In this document: piece after piece, positions 25,628 through 33,209 of the stretch
Layout: every line of letters starts with the position of its first letter
Numbering within the stretch: position 1 is the stretch's first letter
Origin: Arcicella sp.
GTDB taxonomy: Bacteria > Bacteroidota > Bacteroidia > Cytophagales > Spirosomataceae
NCBI GenBank assembly: GCA_025354645.1
Contig: JANXML010000031.1
Coordinates: 1-33,209, forward strand
DNA length: 33,209 bases
Reading direction: 5' to 3'
Program-made: the position numbers and the translations under genes
The notes under the pieces: generated by a model
Database searches by the model: none
What the model was told of the DNA's origin: nothing
What the model saw: the letters and a program-made list of their open reading frames with translations, nothing else

Positions 25628-28390
25628 TTACTCCTTCATCACAAACTCATCCAAATTCAAAATTGTCATTGCCACCATTGTTTTTGCCGCCAAATCGGGC
25701 ATATTTTTGGGTAAAGTGTTGTCTGAACAATATCCCAAGAATTTCATTGCTTCATTCGGTTTTTGCTTAAAATCTTGTAAGGATTTTTGATATAAACTGT
25801 TCAAAATCAACAATTTATCATTCGATATTTCTTTGGACATTGCCAATAAATATCCCTTTTTGATTTGCCCTGAAATATCCATTTTATCTTTATCCATTCG
25901 CTTCGCAAAATACCTTGCACACTCCACATACACGGGGTCATTTAGGCTTGTGAGAGCTTGCAAAGGCGTATTTGTCCGTAAGCGTCTCGCCAAACAAACC
26001 TCCCGACTCGTACCGTCAAAAGTCACCATTGATGGGTAAGGGCTACTTCTTCTCCAATAGGTATATAAAGCACGCCTAAACTGGTCTTCTCCTTCGCTTT
26101 GTTTCCATTTAATGCCACTGTATGGTGCTCCCCAAATGCCTTAAGGTTGAAACGGCATAACACTTTTTCCATACATTTTATTACTCAAAACACCACTTAC
26201 CAATAACGCTTGGTCACGTACTTGTTCTGCCGATAATCTGACCCTCGCACCACGGGCAAAAAACCGATTGGCAGGGTCTTTTTCCAACATCTCGGGCGTA
26301 ACTTTTGAATCTTGTTGATAAGTTGCCGACAATACAATTTCTTTCAATAATTGCTTGGGTTGCCAATTATATTCCTTCATAAATTTGATTGAGAGATAAT
26401 CCAATAATTCAGGATTTGATGGTATAAAGCCCTGAGTACCAAAGTCTTCTATGGTTTCCACGAGTCCGATGCCGAACAGTTGTTCCCAAAAACGATTGAC
26501 TGCCACTCTTGCCGTTAAAGGGTTTTGTTCACTACCAATCCAAGTAGCTAAACCTAAACGATTTTTAGGTAAATTTTTTGGTAAACCGCCAAATAAAGTG
26601 GGAATATCGGGCTGAACTTCTTTGGTTTTAACCGTCCAATTACCTCGCTCAAAAACATTAGATTTTCGGTTTAAATTCTGCGGATTTTCTTGCATCACGA
26701 GGGTAATATCCGTACTAATATTTGCCAATCGCCAAAACTCTTTTTGCATAGAATCATGCTCTGGATTGTTTTTTGCGGGAAATTCACTCAAAAAACCAAA
26801 CCAATCAAAATAGGCAGTATAATCTTCTTTGCCTTTTAAGTTTGGATTAACGGCTTTGAAATATAGATTATGAATGCCGTTTACAGGCTTGAAATAAACT
26901 TGTTTTGCTTGATATCCTTTGGTCGTATCCAATTTAGTCGTCAATAAAACTTCCCCATCAATTTTATCTAAATGAATTGCAAATGTCCCACCTACTTTAT
27001 TTGAATTATACCGAAAAATCATTTGATTTTTTCCGTTCAAATCCACATTTTTCAAGCGTGCCGAAGCTCCATTTTGCATACCCAAAAATTTAGTATCAGA
27101 TAATTCAGATTTCACAAATTCATCGCAAGAAAGAGAGTTATACGTAGGTTGCCATGTTTTTAAAAACTTGTTGTACTCATCCGCTTTTTGAGGCGTAGAA
27201 TTTTTCTGAATCCAATTTTTTATATTAATAACTTTTGCTGAATCTTCTTTCTGAAAAAGCCTTAAATGAGGATAATCATCGTATGTATCTTCATCACGAG
27301 TATTATTGAAAAATGCCATATATTTATAATAATCCTCATGTCGAAATGGGTCGTAGGGATGACTATGGCACTGAATACAAGCAAAAGTTGTTCCTTGCAA
27401 AACCTCCCAAGTGGTGCTTGTTCGGTCCATCACCGCTGCCGTTCTGAACTCTTCATTATCCGTTCCACCTTCGTCATTAGTCATTGTATTCCTGTGAAAA
27501 CCCGTGGCAATCAATTGATTATCAGTAGGATTAGGTAATAAATCTCCCGCCAATTGTTCTTTGATAAACTGATTGTAAGGCATGTTTTGATTGAATGCTT
27601 TAATCACGTAATCACGATATTTCCAGATGCTTCGTTGGTCGTCACGTTCATAGCCTTTGGTGTCAGAATATCTTGCCAAATCCAGCCACATTCCCGCCCA
27701 GCGTTCACCATATTGTGGTGAAGCCAAAAGTTTATCAACGGCTTTTTCGTAAGCGTTATCCGCATTATCATTCAGAAAATCATTCAGTTGTTGTTCAGTT
27801 GGGGGAAGTCCTGTAAGGTCGAGACAAACACGGCGAAGAAGCGTTCCTTTTTCAGCTTGTTCGGAATGTTTGAGGTTTTCTTTTTCCAATTTATCCGAAA
27901 CAAAATAATCAATGTCATTTTTCTCCCATTTCTTAGAAAACCAGTCTGTGAAGCCTGCAAAGAAGTTTTTATTTGGTATAGGAGGCATTTTAGGCGTTGT
28001 AAAAGCCCAATGTTCACCCCAATTTGCCCCTTGTTTAACCCATTTTGTTAGTAATTCAATTTCCTCTTTCGACAACGGTTCAGACTGATAAGGCATTCTT
28101 TCTTCAAGGTCTTTGTGGGTCAAACGGGTAATAAAATCTGAATGTTCGGGGTCGCCAGGAATGATAGCAGGTTTACCTGATTTAGTTTTTCCCAAAGCCT
28201 CTTCACGAAACAAAACACTAAATCCACCTTGCTTTTTAACACCACCGTGACATTTGATGCAACTGCGGTTAAGGATTGGTTTTACTTGGGTACTATAATC
28301 CACTTCGTCACCGTATCCATACAATGAATACATAGAGAAACCACCCACAAAAATGGCTGAAATCCATATTAATAACTTATTGATATTCAT
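25628..28390 (-). pseudogene. PSD1/DUF1549/DUF1553 cytochrome-like protein with an in-frame stop
   Basis: The reading frame is 920 codons long but is broken by one TAA at 26143-26141, leaving 749 residues before and 170 after (an internal ATG at 26029 would give 133). The frame is unchanged across the stop, and the protein resumes immediately with GIWGAPYSG, so the break is a single nonsense codon. Family members read QPEGIW or similar there, so Glu (GAA) probably became TAA by one base change. Order: signal/anchor helix, a planctomycete-type cytochrome c domain with heme motif CIKCHG and MPYQSEPL, DUF1549 (TGLPPTEQQLNDFL, YGERWAGMWLDLARYSDTKGYERD, and a second CIQCH), then DUF1553 (RLGLATWIGSEQNPLTARVAVNRFWEQLFG). 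The C-terminal half of DUF1553 is lost. The intact partner DUF1501 gene follows 18 nt later. Confidence 0.9.
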
Positions 28391-28535
28391 AGGATTATCT
28401 ATAAATTTTTCTTCTTTTAATTAAAGGTTTAAGTTATAAAAAAAACGGCAAATTATTGTACTGGATTGTTTGGAAATTTGTTTTTTACATCAACTTATAT
28501 GATAACTTTTTGATAAATTGAGCCATTATAAAATC

Positions 28536-28565
28536 TTGATTATCAATTTTTAAACTGTAAATTTG
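28536..28565 (+). promoter_or_regulatory. Promoter of the toxin-antitoxin operon
   Basis: TTG at 28536-28538 and TAAATTTG at 28558-28565 are separated by 19 nt, matching the Bacteroidota TTG-N19-TAnnTTTG promoter. The -7 box ends 17 nt before the antitoxin ATG, giving a very short leader. AT-rich partly palindromic sequence around it could be the antitoxin operator. Confidence 0.6.
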
Positions 28566-28582
28566 TTAAAAAAATTAAGGCT

Positions 28583-28849
28583 ATGAGTTCACTTGTTTTT
28601 CATGTGGAAGCCCACAAGGCTGACACTAATATTTTAGACAGCATTAGAGCATTCTTTGGCAAGGAGGAAGTAGAAATTTTAGTTAAACCCAAAAAATCAC
28701 TTTTGGAAGTTATTGAAAAAAATAAAAAATCAAAAGTGGAATATTCAATTCCTTACAGTGAAATAGCTAAATTGGCTGAATCATTGGAGCAGGAAGAAGA
28801 TATTGATGTAGTTTCTGAAATTAAAAAATATAAGCGTATAAAAATATGA
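28583..28849 (+). CDS. Antitoxin of a YoeB-type toxin-antitoxin pair
   Basis: An 88-aa acidic/basic mixed protein placed before a Txe/YoeB-family toxin with a 4-nt ATGA overlap, the usual antitoxin-first arrangement. The N-terminus is a beta-strand-like segment (SSLVFHVEAHK) followed by a helix (TNILDSIRAFFG) and the strand EVEILVKP; the C-terminal half (SLLEVIEKNKKSKVEY, YSEIAKLAESLEQEED) would be the flexible region that wraps round the toxin. I do not see a clear YefM/Phd fold, so the antitoxin class is left open (DUF2683-like is possible). It should neutralise the toxin and repress the promoter at 28536-28565. Confidence 0.78.
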   Translation: MSSLVFHVEAHKADTNILDSIRAFFGKEEVEILVKPKKSLLEVIEKNKKSKVEYSIPYSEIAKLAESLEQEEDIDVVSEIKKYKRIKI

Positions 28850-29247
28850 GGAATATTACGCTTACGCCAAAAGCTCCTGATGGAATGGCAGATTGGGCAA
28901 AATATGAACCAAAATTATTAAAGCGTATTTTCAGAATATTTGAAGAATGTTGCAGAACACCTTTTGAAGGGATTGGAAAATCAGAAGCATTAAAGGGGAA
29001 TTTAAGGGGATATTGGTCAAGGAGAATAGATGATGAACACCGCTTAGTTTATGAAGTAACGGACGAAGATATAATTGTTCATGCCGTTAGAGAACATTAT
29101 TATAATTCACAAAAAAGCCTCTCGAAATCATTTGAGAGGCTTTTTTGTGAATTATTTTCAAATTTATTATCTCGGAGGACGACTGCCTCCTCCCGCAGGA
29201 GCTGCTGGTTGGGCTTGCTGACCACCATCACCTCCACCATCTTTTAA
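28846..29247 (+). CDS. Txe/YoeB-family mRNA interferase, reading frame running past its terminator
   Basis: Residues 1-87 are a complete YoeB/Txe-type RNase toxin, which cuts mRNA on the ribosome. The expected catalytic set is present: Glu47 (KSEALKG), Arg66 (EHRLVYE), His84 and Tyr85 (REHYYN); the RelE-family fold motif GYWSRRIDDEHRLVY is intact. Normal members end at or just after H-Y-Y/D. Here no stop follows: the frame reads on through the terminator hairpin (29102-29155) and over the last 81 nt of the convergent TonB-dependent protein gene, ending at TAA 29245-29247, which adds 46 residues of no recognisable fold. Either the natural stop was lost or the extension is real. A terminated transcript would have no stop codon. 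Confidence 0.8.
   Translation: MRNITLTPKAPDGMADWAKYEPKLLKRIFRIFEECCRTPFEGIGKSEALKGNLRGYWSRRIDDEHRLVYEVTDEDIIVHAVREHYYNSQKSLSKSFERLFCELFSNLLSRRTTASSRRSCWLGLLTTITSTIF
29102..29155. terminator. Strong bidirectional intrinsic terminator, 22-bp perfect stem
   Basis: Arms 29102-29123 and 29134-29155 are perfectly complementary over 22 bp around a 10-nt loop. The core is GCCTCTC/GAGAGGC (29117-29123 with 29134-29140), with A6 at 29111-29116 and T6 at 29141-29146, so a classic hairpin plus U-tract is formed on both strands. It is inside the extended toxin reading frame on the plus strand and 12 nt beyond the stop of the convergent outer-membrane protein gene. Confidence 0.9.
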
Positions 29248-31752
29248 ATCATCATTATTAACCGATTTCTTTTTCTTTCGACCATCTGTGAAAGTAATCT
29301 TTCCAATTTTATAACTGAACGTTAATTTGAAGTTCATATTACGTAAAGTTGTAAGACTATTTTGAGTAATCGTTGGTGAATCCACATTGCTTTTGATTGT
29401 AAATCCATTTGGCGTAAAAAAGTTCTCTGCTCCTAAACCAATGCTCCCTTTTTTATTCATGAAATCCTTTTTTACCCCTAAACTATAAATTCCAAATCCT
29501 CCTTGATTTCCTTGCAGTTGCACTTGGTTTCCTCTATAAAATGCAAAGGTTTGCAAACCCCAACCCTTAGAGAAATTATAACTCCCGAATAATCTAAAAC
29601 TCGCTACCCAACCTTCATTTGAAGCATTATACAATGGATTTGGATTATTATTTTTCAATACTGTATAATAAATATCTGTCCCTCCACCTAACTGTAATTT
29701 AGACACATTTACGTTTCCAAAAATGTTCATTCCATAAGCATCTTCGTTACCAATGTTCAAATAATTGGTTAAAATAATTGGTCTATTTTGTGTATCAATT
29801 GTACTTGTCCGCACACTTTGAATACCGCCCGTTGTATTACGCATAAACAAAGCCGTTGTCAAAAAAGTGTTTTTAAAGAACGTATTGAGCGTTAATTCAT
29901 AATTATTGGTAAATTCAGGAGCCAACAGTGGATTTCCTTCTGTAACATTCGAAGGGTTTGAAGCATTACGATTTGGGTTCAAGAATTGTAATGAAGGTCT
30001 TTGAATACGTCTATTGTAAGCCAACTTTAAAGTTGTTCCACCCTTGAAATTTTTGGAAATATTAATGCTTGGTACAAACGTGCCGTAACTCGGAATGGTG
30101 ATGTTAGTTGTTGTTCCGCTTTCTGCAGTTTGCAAGGCATCAATCGTGGTATATTCATACCGTCCACCCGCTTTCAAGGTATATTTTTTCTTAGTGGATA
30201 AGGTGTATGAAAAATAACCAGCCGTGATATTTTGATTGTAATCTAAGGCTCCATTATTACCAATTTGTTTAAATACTGAATTCACCTTTCTGTAAATATC
30301 TTTCCCTCCAAATTCAATAATTTGGGTTTTCCCAATGGGCGACTGATAATCAATTTGTAAGGTTGCTTCTTCGTTATAACTTGGATTATTGTTTCTGATT
30401 ATGTTCAGTCCTTTATTTACCAACGAATCAGGCAAATTTAAAATAGTATTGGTAAATTCATTGTTACGATTATTTCTACTAAACTGCCCCGACACGGAAA
30501 ATTCTTGTTGAGGCTTTTTGAATGTGTGCGTATAATCAACGTTAGCATCAACGTTATTTGAATTATCAATCGTTTCTACATTTCTTGTATTGGTACTATT
30601 TACAAAATTATTTCTAACGATTTGGGTTAATAAAGCATCTTGATAATTATATTGATTTCTGGCTCCAATACGAACTGAGGCACTTATTGAATTGGTTTTA
30701 TTAATGTCCCAATCCCATCCTAATTGATAATTTCCAAATAAACCACTATTACGAGTTTCTGCCCCTTGCACGGTTGTTGTTTTGGTTCCGTCCAATCCCG
30801 TAGTGATTTGAGTATTATCAAAACGTCCATTCACATTGTAATTTGCTCTTCCAAAACCGCCCAAAGAAAAGCCCATATTTCCCATTCTATAGCTTCCATT
30901 CAAAGATAAATTACCGCCTCTAATTCCAACGCTACTATCAAAATTTAAAGAAAGTCCTTGTAGATTATTCTTTTTGGTGATGATATTAATAATTCCTGCT
31001 GAACCTTCTGCATCATATTTAGCCGACGGTGAAGTGATTACCTCCACCGACTTTATCATGTCCGCAGGAATCTGTTTCAAAGCATCGGCAATGCTACTGG
31101 CAAGAATGGTTGAGGGTTTGTTGTTAATTAAAACCTTCACATTCTGACTACCTCGAAGCGAAACATTTCCGTCTAAATCAACCGTTAAAGAAGGTACTTT
31201 TCTTAATACATCCGTTCCGTCGCCTCCTTTATTGGTAATATCTTTCTCAGCATTATAAACCATTCTATCTACTTTATCTTCAATCAATGAACGTTGTCCT
31301 TCAACCGTTACTTCCGCCAAAGTTTGGGTACTTTGGCTCATTTTAATAACGCCCAAATCGATTTCATCATTTTTATTAACAATATTAACTTCGATTTTTT
31401 TAGACTGATACCCCATAAAAGACACAGATAAGATATAATCTCCCGTAGCAACTCGTGTGAGTGAAAATTTCCCCTTATCATCACAGATTGCTCCATCAAC
31501 AATTTTATTGTCTTTCTTGGTTGATAAGGCAATACTGGCATATTCAACCGCTTTTGAACCTGATGAATCAATTACATAACCTGTTATTTTGGCTGAACCT
31601 TTGGGTGCTGCCTGTGCCGTTCCTGGAATATTTGATTGCTCGCCTCTACGAGAACCACCGCCACCAAATCCACCGCCACCCATCGGAAATTGAGCTGAAA
31701 CGTTATTGACAAAAAGGCAGATTACTATCAAAAAAAGTAATATATTTTTCAT
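29167..31752 (-). CDS. TonB-dependent outer-membrane beta-barrel protein with low-complexity tails
   Basis: An 861-aa outer-membrane protein. Signal peptide 1-20 (VNNVSA), then a glycine/arginine-rich stretch (PMGGGGFGGGGSRRGEQ). A CarboxypepD_reg-like domain covers about 55-135 (ITGYVIDSSGSKAVEYASIAL to SFMGYQSKKIEV), followed by the plug (VSLRGSQNVKVLINNKPSTIL, SIADALKQIPADMIKSVEVITSPSAKYDAEGSAGIINIITKK) and an OMP_b-brl_3-type barrel rich in Asn. After the last strand (FKLTFSYKIGKITF) comes an unusual charged then Gly/Pro/Gln-rich tail ending GGGSRPPR. Such proteins bind and import unknown ligands. No SusD-like partner is nearby. A partial TAnnTTTG box lies upstream. Confidence 0.88.
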   Translation of the reverse strand: MKNILLFLIVICLFVNNVSAQFPMGGGGFGGGGSRRGEQSNIPGTAQAAPKGSAKITGYVIDSSGSKAVEYASIALSTKKDNKIVDGAICDDKGKFSLTRVATGDYILSVSFMGYQSKKIEVNIVNKNDEIDLGVIKMSQSTQTLAEVTVEGQRSLIEDKVDRMVYNAEKDITNKGGDGTDVLRKVPSLTVDLDGNVSLRGSQNVKVLINNKPSTILASSIADALKQIPADMIKSVEVITSPSAKYDAEGSAGIINIITKKNNLQGLSLNFDSSVGIRGGNLSLNGSYRMGNMGFSLGGFGRANYNVNGRFDNTQITTGLDGTKTTTVQGAETRNSGLFGNYQLGWDWDINKTNSISASVRIGARNQYNYQDALLTQIVRNNFVNSTNTRNVETIDNSNNVDANVDYTHTFKKPQQEFSVSGQFSRNNRNNEFTNTILNLPDSLVNKGLNIIRNNNPSYNEEATLQIDYQSPIGKTQIIEFGGKDIYRKVNSVFKQIGNNGALDYNQNITAGYFSYTLSTKKKYTLKAGGRYEYTTIDALQTAESGTTTNITIPSYGTFVPSINISKNFKGGTTLKLAYNRRIQRPSLQFLNPNRNASNPSNVTEGNPLLAPEFTNNYELTLNTFFKNTFLTTALFMRNTTGGIQSVRTSTIDTQNRPIILTNYLNIGNEDAYGMNIFGNVNVSKLQLGGGTDIYYTVLKNNNPNPLYNASNEGWVASFRLFGSYNFSKGWGLQTFAFYRGNQVQLQGNQGGFGIYSLGVKKDFMNKKGSIGLGAENFFTPNGFTIKSNVDSPTITQNSLTTLRNMNFKLTFSYKIGKITFTDGRKKKKSVNNDDLKDGGGDGGQQAQPAAPAGGGSRPPR

Positions 31753-32120
31753 GTATATAAATGTTAATTAACGATGATGTATTGAAAAAACGTAACCAAA
31801 ATTAAGGTAAATTGTTTATCAAAAAATTGAAATAGTACAAATGGAGGCTTTTGCAGATAAGCGGGAAAATGCCTAAATTTGAATGAATGACAAAGATATA
31901 ACGCAAATATTGCACCTGTGCATCTTAGATTTTGACAATTTTCGACCAATAGTCTAATTGTGCCGATGAGATGGGGAAATTTTAGGTATTAGGTTGTAGG
32001 TCGTAGGTATGAGGTCTTAGATATTAGGTCGTAGGTATGAGGTTACAGTTATTTAGTATAGATTTTAAACATAAGATTACATACCTACGACCTTATACCT
32101 ACGACCTCATACCTAAAATG
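31753..32120. other. Non-coding stretch between TonB-dependent protein and amidase genes
   Basis: 368 nt with no credible gene. It holds a candidate -7 element on the minus strand (TAATTTTG at 31797-31804, with a TTG box only 15 nt away, closer than usual) and, at 31979-32119, a large word-repeat hairpin ending just beyond the amidase stop codon. The DNA between them is AT-rich without recognisable structure. Confidence 0.5.
31979..32119. repeat. Large inverted repeat built from TAGGT(C)GTAGGTATGAGG words
   Basis: The left arm (31979 to about 32044) is made of degenerate copies of TAGGTATTAGG, TAGGTCGTAGGTATGAGG and similar. The right arm (about 32077-32119) is the same kind of sequence inverted, including CATACCTACGACC and TACCTACGACCTCATACC; ATTTTAGGTAT starts one arm and its complement ends the other. 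The right arm ends 2 nt from the amidase stop codon, so the structure can serve as its terminator. The word repeats allow many alternative pairings. Confidence 0.7.
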
Positions 32121-33005
32121 TTAGTCAATAAAACGTTTTGTGATGGGCTGATAGCTATCAATTCTTCTATCACGAAGATAAGGCCAAGTTGAACGATAAT
32201 ATTCAGTTTTATTCAAATCAATTTCTTGTACGTGTACTTCCTCTTGGTCGTGCGAGGCTAAATACAGCAATGTTCCAAAGGGATTTGCCACAAAACTTCC
32301 ACCCCAAAACTGTTGGTCAGCTTCACGTCCCACACGATTGACTGACACCACGTGTACGCCATTCGCCACGGCGTGTGAACGCTGGATAGTTTGCCAAGCT
32401 GAATATTGTTCACGACTGATATTAGAGTCGGTTTCGTTAATGTCCCAACCAATGGCAGTTGGATAAAAAAGCACTTCTGCACCCATCAGAGCCGTTATTC
32501 TTGATGCTTCTGGATACCATTGATCCCAACAAATCAACACGCCAATTTTAGCAAATTTTGTTTCAAAAATTCGATAACCTGATGCTTCGGGTGAAGCGTC
32601 GCCTGGCGTAAAGTAAAATTTTTCGTAATAGCCAGGGTCATCGGGAATGTGCATTTTTCGATATTTACCCAAATATGCTCCATCGGCATCTAAAACGGCT
32701 GTGGTGTTATGATATAAACCAGCGGCACGTTTTTCAAATAATGAAGCAATAATGACAACGCCCAATTCTTTGGCAACCGCTGAAAGTGTGTCCGTAGAAG
32801 GTCCAGGGATGGGTTCTGCCAATTTAAAATTCTCATGGTCTTCTACATGACAGAAATAAAGGGACGTAAATAATTCTTGGAGACAAACGATATTTGCTCC
32901 TTTGGCAGCCGCCTCACGGATTCCTGCGATTGCCTTTTGCATATTCGCCTGCACCTCAACCGTACACGACATTTGGACTAAGCCTATGTTTATTTTTTTA
33001 TTCAT
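32121..33005 (-). CDS. aguB: N-carbamoylputrescine amidase (nitrilase superfamily)
   Basis: A 294-aa cytoplasmic carbon-nitrogen hydrolase that turns N-carbamoylputrescine into putrescine, CO2 and ammonia, the last step of the arginine decarboxylase/agmatine deiminase route. The Glu-Lys-Cys triad is visible: Glu44 in CLQELF, Lys117 in YRKMHIPDDPGYYEK and Cys159 in LICWDQWYPE. The DDPGYYEKFYFTPGD block is characteristic of N-carbamoylputrescine amidases, as is HNTTAVLDADG. Length fits the family. Agmatine deiminase (aguA), normally its neighbour, is not seen in the window; it may lie upstream on the minus strand beyond the right edge. Confidence 0.93.
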   Translation of the reverse strand: MNKKINIGLVQMSCTVEVQANMQKAIAGIREAAAKGANIVCLQELFTSLYFCHVEDHENFKLAEPIPGPSTDTLSAVAKELGVVIIASLFEKRAAGLYHNTTAVLDADGAYLGKYRKMHIPDDPGYYEKFYFTPGDASPEASGYRIFETKFAKIGVLICWDQWYPEASRITALMGAEVLFYPTAIGWDINETDSNISREQYSAWQTIQRSHAVANGVHVVSVNRVGREADQQFWGGSFVANPFGTLLYLASHDQEEVHVQEIDLNKTEYYRSTWPYLRDRRIDSYQPITKRFID

Positions 33006-33209
33006 TTTTTGTTAATAACGAAGCCAATCTTCTTGCTCTAACTTTGGCAAGAGCTATCAAATGTTCAAGAGTACTCTACCCGATGATTTTTATTAAGTAT
33101 TGATAATGAGAGAGTTGTATTTGAATCCACCGAGTAAACGTATTCAAAAATTCATCCCAAATTTTTATAAACTTTTGGTTGCCATTGCTAAAACCTTCTC
33201 TCAAAATAT
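33006..33209. other. Right edge, coding status unclear
   Basis: 204 nt to the end of the window. On the plus strand a reading frame opens at ATG 33106 and runs off the end (34 codons, starting MRELYLNPPSK), and the minus strand is also open over 43 codons from the edge. Neither shows a motif I recognise. Either could be the end of a neighbouring gene. Confidence 0.2.

Noticed and set aside
26141-26143. Recoding of the TAA as an amino acid
   Set aside because: TAA is not a selenocysteine or pyrrolysine codon and no recoding structure is evident; a point mutation is simpler.
31764-31949. 61-aa minus-strand frame upstream of the TonB-dependent protein
   Set aside because: It overlaps the likely promoter region and has no recognisable features.

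Overview
The window is AT-rich chromosomal DNA from a member of the Bacteroidota, most likely an aerobic Cytophagales-type bacterium; genus cannot be given. The reasons are two TonB-dependent receptors with an N-terminal CarboxypepD_reg-like domain, a DUF1553/DUF1501 exported pair, a fused malic enzyme-phosphotransacetylase, A-rich leaders without Shine-Dalgarno motifs, and Bacteroidota-type promoters (TTG, 19 nt, TAnnTTTG) before at least two genes. No rRNA, tRNA, prophage, insertion sequence or CRISPR array is visible.

Layout. 1-4.6 kb (+): SAM methyltransferase, aldose 1-epimerase-like protein, malic enzyme. 4.6-8.4 kb (-): two glycosyltransferases and argininosuccinate lyase, whose GTG start touches a 21-bp tandem repeat. 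8.5-9.2 kb (-): DUF3800 protein. 9.4-11.9 kb (+): exported GH38-like glycosidase. 12.0-16.9 kb (-): frameshifted Uma2-family gene, M20 deacylase, ADP-ribosylglycohydrolase, biotin carrier protein, EamA permease, small exported protein. 17.1-19.3 kb (+): TonB-dependent receptor. 19.4-24.0 kb (-): membrane protein, 150-aa protein of unknown family, exported papain-like peptidase, LuxR-type response regulator and histidine kinase. 24.1-28.4 kb (-): DUF1501 protein and a DUF1549/DUF1553 cytochrome-like protein interrupted by one in-frame TAA. 28.6-29.2 kb (+): type II toxin-antitoxin pair. 29.2-31.8 kb (-): second TonB-dependent outer-membrane protein. 32.1-33.0 kb (-): N-carbamoylputrescine amidase.

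How the genes fit together. argH, the M20 deacylase (possibly the acyl-citrulline/ornithine step) and aguB (agmatine to putrescine route) touch arginine/polyamine metabolism but are dispersed. The best candidate for an undescribed system is the tight run response regulator - papain-like peptidase - 150-aa protein - polytopic membrane protein (gaps of 24, 17 and 5 nt), with a histidine kinase upstream. The second striking locus is the toxin gene at 28846: it has no stop codon before its own intrinsic terminator, so terminated transcripts would be non-stop mRNAs. Three genes carry small lesions or unusual ends (Uma2 frameshift, DUF1553 nonsense codon, ADP-ribosylglycohydrolase ending inside a repeat). 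Several convergent gene pairs share long hairpin terminators.
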